Assembly (NCBI GenBank): GCA_964036275.1
Contig: OZ038436.1
Span: 21,665,904 to 21,729,903 of the forward strand
Direction of reading: 5' to 3'
Length of the DNA: 64,000 nucleotides
DNA from: Litoditis marina
Lineage: Eukaryota > Nematoda > Chromadorea > Rhabditida > Rhabditidae
The notes under the pieces were generated by a model, which saw only the letters and a program-made list of their open reading frames with translations, was not told the origin of the DNA and searched no databases. The position numbers and the translations under genes were made by a program. Positions 40,234 to 52,900 of the stretch are shown here, one piece after another (the first letter of the stretch is position 1; every line of letters starts with the position of its first letter).

Positions 40234-43200
40234 ATGATTTTGCACCATCTTCTGTTCTTTCTTTCTATCGGAGGGTTGACAGCTTTCAACGTTTCAATAG
40301 TTCCGGAAGAAATTGTCAAGTTTCGTACAGGGGAAACTAGGTGGGCTTCGTTATGCTGTTGTTTTGACCTACAGCCCGGAATAGCCTAGTTTACACTTTC
40401 CAACCGTAATGTTCACGTTTCTGCCTTTTTGCTTTAGCCGTTTTTGCTCTTTATTATGCCCACCTTTAATAATTTCAAAAAAACATTATTACTGAAACTT
40501 TCTGGTCGTTGAATGACACATTGTATTCGGTTTTCCTAGCGCGAACAAAAGTCACATTGAGAGTATAGATTGACAACTCGTGTTCTTAATCGAAACATTC
40601 CGATGTGAAAACCGAATGAGAAATTCGCCTGCCAAGTGACTCAAAAACAAAGGAAGTTGGATCGTGTGACTATTTACCATTCCTATTTCACATTGTAAAA
40701 AAAAGTTCCACCCGGTTTGCTGTTTGCAACAAGTTTTGCGCCCTGATGTAGGGTATACATGTAACACTACTACTACTACAGACTACAAAATACACAAAGA
40801 CTCGTTCTCGACTACATACTACAGACTACAGTAAACAAAAAGTCTAAAAGGCTCGCATCCAGCCAAAGTTCCATGGCGACACAGTATGCTGACGCGTCTA
40901 ACTTGGCTAATATCTTATCAACTGATTTGCCAAATCAAGAACTATTATAAAAAGTCATTGGATAAAATGAAGAGTACGGGTTGAACCTTCTGGAGAAACC
41001 GAGTGTCTCTAATGCGATGCACATGGTTAGAAAACTCGATGGACAGTACCCAGTACACAACTATATGTCAAACCACAAGGTCCGGAACTTCTAACAATCA
41101 GATTTTCTAACTCCGTTTTCAATTCCAGATCTGTGAGAATCACCATTGTCGAAACCGACTCCACCCAGCTGTACGATGGGGCGAGAAGTCTTTCTGTCTC
41201 CTGTAAAGACCTCTCCCTGTGCGAGGTACAGTTATTCTGGAAATTCCAACGGTTACAGTTCACTAAGATATTCTATTAAAATAGTTTTTTTTTCATAGAT
41301 GGAGTTGTTAAACCGCTTTCATTCTCAGTGTCACACATTCGCGGACTTTTACGGTAAGTTCATATGTACCGATAGGTCACAATACATGCACATGATGTTC
41401 ATTGAATGGTTTATCCATGAGAATGTACACTTATTTATCAATAATTCTATTTCTAGGTAAGCAGTGCGCCTTCAGAGGTTGTGTTGACCAAAGAGAACGA
41501 GTTCACGACATCCTTCAACGTTTCCATCAACGCTATTTTCATCGGAATCACTGATCTTGTAATCAAAGTGGACGCAGAGTGAGTTAGTTCACTTTTCTAA
41601 AATTTCAGGTTTTGGCAAGGTTTATACTTTACTCTTATTTTTCCTAAGTTTGCACTGGGATAGCATAAAGCACTGTTCTTTTAAAGTTTCTTGGTGATCT
41701 CAGCTCATTAGGCCCACTACAACTACGGAATTTGCGAAGTTAGGCAACAAACTTTACGTGAAACGTCAAATTTACATCAGTCCTTGCGCACTTCGAGTGC
41801 AATTTGACATTTCAAGTTGCGTTCTGTACTCTAAATTTAAATGCCAGAGGAGCTAAAAGTCAACATTTTCTGATGTATTTGGTACTATAATCTAGTTTGT
41901 ACTCCGAATGTTACACTTTTTTGTTGAAAATTCAGTTCTTCTGTCAACTGTGGAACATCTATCCCCTTTTTCCATGTAGGAATCTGTTATCGTTGAGCTA
42001 GCAAACAGAAGATCCTAATTCTTGTAGGAAATTGCTGTATTTGAACTAGCAAGACATTTTGATTATAGGGATTTGAAGACATTACCCCACACCAGTGCTT
42101 AGTTTTTCTCGAATACATCTGTTGTACTCGAGCTCATGACAAAACTTACATGGTAGGAGTGTACGAAAAATGTGCGCTGACGGAGAACTTAATAACCTGA
42201 ATAAAAACATTTGCAGTTGTGGTTCAAACCGTTTTTCTCTAACTCATGCCAATGCCCAACAATCAGTGGGCAACGCAAAGTGAATGGACTGTTGAATAAA
42301 AAACTCCTATTTTTAGAGCACACGAATTCGACGAAAAATATAGGTCAGAAACTAGTTATTTTTTCAAAAACTTTGAAGTGATGAAAAGCGGATCGAAAAA
42401 TTGAAGCAAACTGTGCTACGTGCACCTAAAAGTAGAATTGAAGACCATATCTCTGTACTTTTGACTACAAATAGAAGTATTTTTATTAGTGATTTTAGAA
42501 CGGCGGAACCGTACGAGTTGCGTATCCTACGTTCGGCGGCAGATCACAAAGTGACATTGGCCTTCACCATTTTCATCTCAGTATTCGTTGTGGGCATATC
42601 ATTCATGATGGGAACACAACTGGAGGTAGGTTGGGAAGTTAAAGGGACCGTTCCTCTTTAATTTGGAGGTTCCAGCTGATTAGTCGATATTGTTCACATT
42701 AAAAACCGAAATCATTCATATAGGTGTCAACTTCCTGTCTTGCTCCGTGTTCTCAAAAATGTGGCGCGACCACGCGCACGTACATACACCGCCGAGTTCA
42801 CCTACGTACAAAATTTTCAAAATGTTCATAAAAATACGAAACCATATTCAAAACATGGCCAGATCTGTGAAAAAAAATTGGCAAATATCATGAAAATTAC
42901 AAAGCAGTGAGAGATTGAGAATTGCTGCATTACAGTAACCCAAATCCTGTTGGCTTCTGTTTTGCTCCGACAAAATGGGATTTTTTGAACTTTCTGTACG
43001 TAGGGTATGAACTTTTATCTCAAAAAAGAATAAATGACTTTTTCATTTTTCAAAAAATTATCTACATTGCACATTAAAGAGGTACGGTCCCTTTAAGGAA
43101 GTATGAAACGTCTCATATTAGTTAGGAATGAACTACTATAGTACCGTGAAGAGCAATTTTACACCTCTCGCTCACGCGATATTCACGCTGCACTTAACAT

Positions 43201-46200
43201 TTAGTCTGCATTATGATAGCGCAATTGTAAACTCTACTTCTCAGAAGGGCTAGATGATCCTCACGTGTTGTTCAACTAACATTCATGTTTTTGCAGTAGA
43301 TAAAATCACTACTTGCATTCTACCCGTCACCACTTGAACAAACACGTGCCCTGATTCAATTCACATCGCACTCTGAATAACCTCTTCATAATTTTAACAT
43401 GGTAATTCTATTTATTTAGATACAACGCATTCTGAAGATCATCAAGACTCCGATCGGTCCCATTACTGGCTTCGTCTGTCAGTTTGGACTGATGCCAACG
43501 GTAAGAATAGAATGAATATCAACTATAGAAAATGGGACTTATTTGTTATGAAAAAAAGAAGCATACCATGTTCCGGTGACTCCGAATATTCGAACCACAA
43601 AACCGAGCCACTTCAGTTTTCATCGAACAGCAGGAAAACATTCATGGAAAAAAGGCTCTTCAGATTTGAAATGTAAATATTATCTATTCCAAAGTTGAAT
43701 AAAAAACATGGTTGTAGAAAAACTACTATTTATTCAGATTTTCTTTCTAGATAGGCTACCTGCTGGCCCAATACGGTCTCCCGGAGGATGAGGTATCCCT
43801 GAAGTTGGCTCTCTTCGCTGTTTCCTGCTGTCCCGGCGGAGGAAAAAGCTCATTCTGGACCATCATATTCGGCGGAAACCTCGATCTCTCCATCTCAATG
43901 ACCTTTACACAGACCGTGGCGGCTCTCTGTAAGTGAACTACAATCCATTATACCACTAATAGAATTTGACGTGAGCATGAAACGTGTTTAAAACGGTGTT
44001 CGTGAACCAGAATTCATAACGTTTCTTCAAGTTCGTAAGTGGTTTTCAGAACGATACACAGCACTCAGCGGATTCAAAACTGGAGATCTAAATAGAAAGG
44101 AATAACTTTGAAGCCTTTTTCATAGTGCATGTTCCACTGACCTTCCTTCATTTTCAGTCATGATGCCCCTGTGGATGTCTACAGTAGGAAGCCAGTTCAC
44201 CGATGAGCATGTCAAGATCCCGTTCTTTAAAATTATACAGGTTGGTTTGCTTGATCAATGAACTATTTTCTCTATTTTTATTTTGATGTTTGTCTTTTGC
44301 AACTATGGAGTCTGATCTGTGGGACCTACTTGAAATCCTGGCGGTAAGCGAGAGCTGAGAAATAGTGAGTTTTCAGTGATACGCAGGTAAAGAAACTATA
44401 ACTCCGGATATTTCTGCATACCGTATCTGAAAAACAATGATTTCCTGCAGGGTCTTGTTGCGCTGATGATTCCCACCATGTTCGGAATCGGCTTCACGTT
44501 TTATCGCCCTCAACACGTTGAGAAGATACAGAAATGGATCAAGGTTGGTTTTGGAAGATTTTTCGAAGATTTTTCTTTTTTTGGAGATTTTTCCATTCAA
44601 CCAGAGAAAACCAAAATCTTGTATGGTACTATTGGAACACCATGTTTGTTTTTGCTTTGACATGTGTTTCATTCAGTTAGAAATCACTCATATTCAAATT
44701 TTTCTCCAAATAAGATTCAAAGTTCTTCCTCAGTTTTTAAACTATATCTGTAATTTCAGCGAGCTTCCTGGGTCGCGATGATAGTGATCACTGTGTTCGC
44801 CGTGTACACCAACTGGTACATGTTCTACCTGATCACCTGGCCAATTATCCTGTGCGGATGTGCCCTGCCTTGGTTGGGGTGAGTCTTCATGGGAATAGTT
44901 CTAGAGCATGATTGTAGTTTGGTTCTGGTGCGGTTTGAGCAGGGATTGTGCTGTGCTTCAAAATCCAACTACAATTTTTTATTGGTTCATCGTAATAGTA
45001 CTGAATCAATCGCTATTCAATTCGTCTGTTGAACCATTTCGCCAACGCCAACGGCCGTGTTTTCCTCTCATTTCAGTAAAAGTTAAAAAATACATTCAAA
45101 GATATTCCAAAAACATTTGAATTTAGTTATCTTGCCGCCTTCCTGGTCGCCACCCTGTTTCGCCAATCCTTCAAGGACTGTCTCACAATTGCCATCGAAA
45201 CTGGAATCCAAAATATAGGTACGAACTTCTTAACAGCTCTTCACTACAATACAATTTCTATTGCGTATTTGTGTTATCTGTAGTGCGAATTCATCCACTT
45301 TTTTCACGCATTTGAACTCAAACAGAGGTTGTGAACCAAATTCACACCTACGGCAAACAAATCATACATCTCGACCGATCACAGTGTTCCGCTGTTTTTT
45401 TCTTCTTTTTTTTCTTTCTTGCGACCTCAATGTTTCAGCAACAGCCAAGCCAAAAAAACAAGCGAATTTCACAGTAAACCCGATGGTACAGTTTAGCACT
45501 GACGAATTCACATATAAACTACTTTTTTTGTTTTCGTTCACTTTACCACCCCAATGTTTCAGGAATCGCGATGCTGCTGGTGATGTGGTGTCTGCCGGAG
45601 CCGGAGTCCGACATCTCTGTGACCATCATTTTCGTCGTCGCAATTATGACAGACAAGCCATTGATCCTCATCTGGCTCATATCCAGACTACACAAACGTT
45701 GTTTCAAGAAGGACAAGATCGCCAAGGTAAGGTAACTTTATAGGTCGCCAGGGTACGGTGTATATTGCTCTGGTCTGCTGTGTCTGTGGTTTGATTCAGA
45801 GTGTTTGTAAACCTTGTAGTGAGACTGTACAAACGCTGTTCCACGAATGAGAAGGTACTGTAGCTATAGAGTTCGATCAGGGAAAGTCTGATCTGATGTG
45901 ATTGTAGTTTAATCTCCTCTCGCTTCGATAGACTCTGCATTTTGAACGAACACGGTAGCAAACCAAAGTGTACAAGATTTTTGGAAATCGGAAAGTTGTC
46001 ACTGTTTTCGTTGACGTGGCGATAACTATAACCTATCATAGACCTGTACTGTAGCTAAGGTTGTCAATCGAGTTCAAACTTTCGAGTTTCGGAAAAATGC
46101 TGAGTTTTCCGTTACAGAGCTTTCAAGTTTGAAGAGTTTGCGAGTGTGGATCAGTATGTGGCCTAACACTCTTTTTCTATCTTCGAACCTAATCGAAGAT

Positions 46201-46376
46201 CAACCAATCTAGTTCACAAGAATTTAAAACCAAGAAAACAATTTCAGATGGACTTGGAAATCGGAGTGAAAAGTCTGGGAAGTATCGATGATCCCGTCAA
46301 AGTGCCAGAAGAAGAGAATAAGGAGAAGAAAGAAAAGAAGAAAGAAAAGACAGAGAAAACAGAGGAAAAGTATTGA
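40234..46376 (+). CDS. SLC10 family (sodium/bile-acid cotransporter-like) carrier, paralogue A
   Basis: A polytopic membrane protein of the bile-acid:sodium symporter family; substrate unknown. Exons: 40234-40340, 41129-41225, 41457-41578, 42499-42625, 43420-43500, 43751-43928, 44158-44240, 44451-44543, 44760-44878, 45127-45218, 45563-45726, 46248-46376; 463 residues, phases consistent. A signal peptide is followed by an extracytoplasmic domain of about 100 residues with a CKDLSLC cysteine pair and an NVS glycosylation site. Then come the carrier's membrane segments. Family motifs: CCPGGGKSSFW at 204-214 and IETGIQNIG near 359-367. Characterised carriers have Ser-Asn where this has Ser211-Ser212. 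The tail is lysine/glutamate-rich. The long N-terminal domain recalls the SLC10A3/A5 branch. Start: first ATG, 8 nt after a TTTTTGCAG acceptor. A second paralogue follows 3.6 kb downstream on the same strand. Confidence 0.9.
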
Positions 46377-49300
46377 AGTGCAGTACACAGCACTACATAG
46401 GACTTGAAAGAGACCATAATGGGCGTGGCCTAATTTTGCAACCATTTGAAACTTCTATAACTCTTTCTAGGACGGACATATTACGATTTCACATCATCTG
46501 AAAATTTATGAGAATATATTTAGGAAAGCATGACAACTAAGAAAATGTTTATGATGTTTCTCAATTTTTAACTGGCTTACAAGACACGTTGCGTGGAACG
46601 TGTCAAAAACATCGTGCTCGTGAACATAGAATTAAAGCGGCACAATTACTGATTCACGTTCCACGTAACTATTTTATTGACGTAACGCTCGAGTTTAGAA
46701 ATACGTCTGAAACCAAACTGACACAGTACCGTGAAGCTCATTTGTGACGTTATTTCTAACCGGAAGGAAAATTTGGTGTCCTCATGCGGAATTCATGTGC
46801 TAATCCGGTAGTCACGTGAAACGTGATATCTTTTTGACACGTTCCCGAATTATGTTGTGTTTCCCAAGTTTCACGTGACTACATTTGGAGTTAATTTCCA
46901 CTGACTTACTAGCCAAGCTTTTTGTTTTTATTATTTTACAATGTATTTAGGATCAAATAAGTTTTCGTTATGAACCAATGACTTCTACTAACTATCATCC
47001 CCAACTAAGACCTTGAAATTTAGCTTATTTCAAAATTTATTATTTTATGCATTGTACATACGTGTATCGGGTAGCCATGGTGCTTTCGTTATTTTATTGT
47101 GATTATTGATTTGTTGTATGGGTTGTCGATATATATTTTTGAAAACTAAGGCCTTATAGAGAATCTCTTTCACATATCACAACATGTATTCTAAACTTAA
47201 ATAGGTAAGAATGGTTGTGATCATTATTCTCAATGAAACAGGTTCAAAGTATAATAACATTTTTTTGGAATCTGTTCAGTATTGTAGGCTGGTAAGAAAA
47301 CAAAAAATGCATTTCTCGCAGCAATTTATCAAAAACAACACTGAAGAGGGAAGATTAACTAAATCAAGTTATGTTCCACATTTCCAATATAAAGTGTAAG
47401 TTTGGCAAATAGCTCAAATTTGTAGAGAAATAAGTTCTATTGTGCTGAGTCCAGATGGGAGCTCCTTCTGTTCTCTGCGTCTCTCAGTATACGTGCTCTT
47501 TTTATAGTCTCTGATTTTTACCCATGTAATATTTCTATCAGAACCTAATAACAATGGAAACCAGTTTGAGAATGACTGGACAGAGGTAGATATATAAATG
47601 TGACGTCATAACAACCCCGATTCACATTGCATTTATCCTAAAACCCATTTTTTATCTGCCATGTTATAGGCATTGTCATTGCAGTTATTGATCATAGTTG
47701 AGGTGTAGTTTGAACTTCGCACACACCAAGTTCTTCGATTTTCAACCGAATAACAATGAGATCAAACTACAAACACAGCGGGTTGTAGCAACATACAGCG
47801 AACCGTATAGGTTCCAGCACTGTTACGTCGAATTCTTCAGTACACTTTGGCTCGTATCTTGTCTATTTCCTAAAAAAATGTGAAATGACTTGTTATTGGC
47901 AGCTTTTATATCATTCCCAAACTTGTGTTATGAGAAAAACATTTTTCTCATCCTAATTAGTATTCTCTGTAACATGTGAACAAGGAAATGATGTAGTGTG
48001 GAAATTACATTGAGTATGCTCAATCACATGAACCAATTAAAAGCTATGGCAACAGTTTTCTGCAAAAAATACAGACTTTGTCTCGATAAACAGAATTTTC
48101 TGTTTCATATTGCTTTATTAAACACACAACACATACAATAATGAAAACTAAACGCACAACGAAATGATACAAAAGCGGACACATAAGCGAGAGCATGAGC
48201 CCCAAGGATACCCAGATATTCTCATACAGTCTGCGTCTCCCCGACCTGCCTTCTCTCTCGTCGTGGATCGGTCAGTCAGCTATGACTTTCCCACTTTCCG
48301 AACTGACGAGATCTCTTCCAACATTAATTAAACTTGAAAAAAAAAACTAGAGGATTGAATTTATTTCACGAAAACACAATGCATGAATAAACAAGCACTG
48401 CTCTGCTCATACATCGCTGATAGAGTGCCACGAAAGAGTGCGCAAATCGAGAGACGCAGGGTGGGATGATGGTGCCGGGATGTTCTAGCATACGCGCTCA
48501 AGTCTTCCTCAGTATTCCATTTCCCAACTTCACGTTCACTGAACAAAGTGCAATGCAATAATTGTTTCGAGTAGAGTTTGAACTGTTCGCACTATTAAAA
48601 AGAGATTTGCAGAGAGGTGGAAAAACTTCAACACTCTCTCCGATCTCTCTCGCGCCTGCTCATTACCTACCAATTATCCGCGCGTTCGCATATGTAACGG
48701 CAACTAGTTTCATATCACTGATTCATGAGTTAGTTCGGGCGCGGTAGGAATTCATCCTCTCATGAGAACTTCATCTAAACTTCTCATGAGGCACTCACAC
48801 AGTTCTCGTAAGCCAGAGAACGTATAAATTGTGAAGCTTAGTAATCTCTCCAATCTCATGACGACCTCTTCTAAAACTTCAACTCAACTAGACTATGTCA
48901 TGAAGCGAATTATCCTAATTTCACAATTACAAAATCAATAGTATTCGCTATTGTGTGATTGTTTTCACTGCCACAGTTTTGTAACCTACCCTCCACGTTG
49001 TAGAAAAACTTCTCTGCGTCTCCTCCTTTCGCGTGTACTCTATATTTCAACTGTTCGAGATCGCGTGCTATAAATTGGAGAAGTGGCACGTGTACCTGTC
49101 AGCTTGCTTTTAGTGTATTTTAATTTACCTCTCTTTATTTATTATTTTAGTATAGAGCTACCACACTTCGAATCTTCCATTTTTTCATCAATTGTTTCTT
49201 TTCACAGTCTTTCTATTCTATACCCATCAATGAAATATAAATCTGAAAAGACACATGAAAAAACAGAAAAACGCAGTTGCTGTTTTTTTTATGAATTCTC

Positions 49301-49934
49301 GATTTTTGAATGTTGACTGTTTGCCTCTAATCAAACTTTGTTATGGTTAATTATCAACTCTGAGCAACTTGAATAACTACCATGGAAACGCTTTCAACGC
49401 GAAAATAACCTTTTTATATTCATCAACAGTTCTCAAAAGCAATTAGCTCAGGTGGTCATGAATACATTTGAATACAGTAACCTCAAATAATGGTCGTATT
49501 TTGTCACTTTGTTGAACAACCTTCATTGTTACATTTCTTGATATAGTACCTGTTTCACATGAAACGAATTAAACGGAAACTAGCAAAGTTTTTGTTGAAT
49601 AATGGTTTCGAACAGCTATTGTTCAACTGAGAAGTCAGCCAAAACGTGAATAGCCTAACTACAAACATTCTCTATTACTGGATATTTTTTCCTATTCTCA
49701 GTAAGTATGTTTCTCTCATTTTTGCTATGTGGTACTTATTGTACTTCATTATTGTCTATGTCAACATAGTAACTCGTTGAAACAGATCAATACTTTGATA
49801 TATAAATTTAATACCAATTCACAGTAAGTGAATTATTCTAGTTATACGTGAAGTTCTCAGTAAATAATCTTAACAATACCAAATGTTATATTTCAATTAA
49901 ACTGCTTACTTCAGGGTGATTGTGCCTGTTTGAC
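46377..49934. other. gene-free spacer between the two SLC10 paralogues
   Basis: No supported exon on either strand. It contains GTCACGTGAAACGTG at 46811-46825, an inverse-type copy near 46867-46880, related CACGTT/AACGTG words near 46580-46690, and the CAAACTACAAACACAG word at about 47763-47778. A CTCATGAGAA...TTCTCATGAG inverted pair is near 48758-48790. The promoter of the second paralogue must be here, but I cannot place it. Confidence 0.5.
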
Positions 49935-52900
49935 ATGAGATTGGCACTTGTGTTATTCATCTCATGGATTACGGTTTCAAACGGAGTGGAACTATCGTTT
50001 GAGCCGGAGAATCTGAAGGAATTCCGTGTGGGAGAAACAAGGTGGGAAGAAAGGGAGACAGAGAGAGGAAGAGAATGTTAAAAAAAGAGGGAGATGAGCG
50101 AGAATGCAGGGAAAGCTCTGTTAGTTTGTTTTTCAAAACGCAAACTATTTCTAATGGACTATAATGGTTGAATGGTCTTTCACGAATTCAATGGTTTAAA
50201 CACTAACTATTTTAGTGTTTTAGGAGTGTTTTGGTATGCACTTTCATATTTTCACGCGAGAACATGGTTCATAGAGAACATTCGATCACGAAACCGGTTT
50301 ATTGCGATAGACTGACTAAATCCAATGCGCAACACATTGGAAAAACGCACAATGGGCTTAGAATCAAAAACAGTTCGATTGCGTCACTCAATCGAACGTA
50401 AATACAAATCAAGTTCAGCGAAGAATGGTGAAGTTCTCGAAGTCGAGAGGGGAAGGTGGGAGGTTCCTCCTATACTAAATAAATCCAAGAATAAAATAAT
50501 ATACATGTTCTCTTCAACGTTCCTGGGGGTAATGGAGTGCCAACCAAATGCTTTAAGGAAAACTGAGTAGCAGTAAATGAAATTGGCGAGATGCAGTGTT
50601 GTTTGAAGTTCTGAATTCACCTTCTGAGAATATCTTGCCGCCTACGTGTTACCTAAAATGGCTCTGATCCTGGCCAACAAAATTTGTCTGTCATTTTGCT
50701 CAGCTCCCTCAACGCCAACTCAAACCAAAAAAGTCCATTTGGCGAAGTAGAACCTGCAACCGAATCCTGGGAGAACCACGCGCTGGTCATTGCACCAGCA
50801 TACTCATATCAGTAACTGTACCACTCGAAAAGGTATTGGTAGTTAACAACCAAAACTCTGATGCGGTACCATTTTATTTCTCTACAACAACTACTAGTAC
50901 TAAATATGTTGAAGGTTGGTGCAAATCACTGTGAATGAGACGGATTTCTTCGATGCTCCCCTGGACGTTGGTCTTTCCGTGGAATGTGATAAACTGGAAG
51001 TGTGTCGCGTGGAAAGTGTGACGAAATCAGAAGAATACAATGAGAACAACAGCACTGCCATCACGTACAACGTTTCCGTGAAGGCCGTGTTTCTCGGAAT
51101 AACTCAGCTGAATGTTGTGCACAACAATCAAAGGTATGCACTTTGAACTAAGTCCAGAGACTAGTCACGTGAAACGTGTAAAGTACGATATAAGTTGTCA
51201 AAATCGTGTCTTATAGAGACACATAAGATTTTATAAGTACGTTGACACCTTTAATCGGCTCCGACACATAGTACAAAAACAGGAGGTAGACCGTAGGCAG
51301 CTCTTCAAGAAGTCAGATACACAAGAAACTTGAGTCTTGAGTTTTAATCTTACGCATATGAGGACCAAATCATCGTTGTTGATCTCAAAACTTCACGAAT
51401 TTCGAGCGAAAAGCAGCGGAATTGAACCACAAACATGCGGGATATGTTAACACTGTAAACGTCATTTTTATACTTTTTTTACAACTAAAGAAGTCTTATA
51501 AAAAAGGGAGCCGAGTGGTCACGTGGTTAGCGTTCGGCTCTCGCTCCAGAGACCTGGGTTCGATCCCCGCTCGCCGCGGTATCTGTCTGATGACAAAGCT
51601 CACCCATGCCTATTTCCACCCCTCTACGGACAGTCCTTCTACGGTTGAAAATTGATTGATTTATTTATTTACATGCAAGCATGTGATATACAAGAGGAGC
51701 AAATAAAACATCGACATTAGGAAACGAAAACATTCGAATGCGGAAATAAGAGTCGGAAATCGTGGAACATCATTTGGTGATTACCAGTAAAGGAAAAAGA
51801 AAACAATATAACAGCACGGAATACAGATAAAACAACTCACAAGTACGAAAATGTGAAATGTGTGATTTTATTATTGTAATGTCATGAATAAAGTAATACA
51901 CGACTGAAATAATTGCTGTAAAAAGATTATTATAAAGATTATTATATTGTTTGCAGTATCGGTTCGTCTGCGCCGGTCCGGGTTCTCCGTGCGGCTTTCT
52001 ACGTAACACTGGCTACCGTATTCGCCGTGGTCATTGGAGTATTTGTGACGGGAGTCACTTTCATGATGGGAACACAGTTGGAATGGGCGAAAATACGGTG
52101 GGTCGGCCAATTGATATTTTGCAGGAAAGACCGACATCTTATAATTACTAGAAAGAAATGTAGTGCGTAAATGTCTGTTTTCTTTCCACTACCTTCCTGA
52201 GGATCCTCAAGGGAAGTTAACCAGTTGCGTTAGGGTTGAGGTAGAATGAATCATTATTTTGAAACTAACTAGTCTGAAATTATTTAGGTAAGATGTATTC
52301 CGAGCTAGTCATTTATTATTTCCAATTTGAGTGGAATTGACGCAGTTGTTTTTCAGAACAGTCCTTCGTACTCCAATCGGTCCCTCAATCGGTTTTGTCT
52401 GTCAGTTTGTGCTGATGCCGTTGGTGAGTAAAATGACCTGAGAAGAACGACCATTAAACATGATCTTTGGAAAACTCGGTCTTCAAACCTTGAAGGAATT
52501 TTTAATCGACTAGTTGCCAGCATCATAATACTTTTGCTGTTTTCCAAGCTCCATCAAGAGCATGAAGTGTTATTCATCACTCAAGCACATCTATAGGTAT
52601 ACCTAATTTCTGAATGAGTGCAATATATTTTGAACTTATTAACAAATATTTTTCCGCTATGTAAATGAGATTGGACTTATCAGATTTGTCTCTTTTTGAG
52701 GGTTTTCAAATGGAGTTTAAGAACTAAAGAACATAGAACTAAAACTTTGCCACTAAAATAGCTCAAATTTCAATGTTTGTGTGGAACAGATAGAATTGAA
52801 CAATTTTTGTGAAATTCATATTTTGCAGACGGGTTACATTCTAGCCGAGGTTGGTTTGAATGACGACGACATGGTGCTGAAGTTGGCGCTGTTCGCCGCC

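Noticed and set aside
45261..45743. 160-codon open frame
   Set aside because: It overlaps SLC10-A exon 11 (45563-45726) in the wrong frame; the carrier frame is conserved and joins in phase with its neighbours.
51507..51578. A functional tRNA gene
   Set aside because: It has A- and B-box-like sequence but imperfect stems, and is followed by a SINE body and T-rich tail; called a SINE instead.
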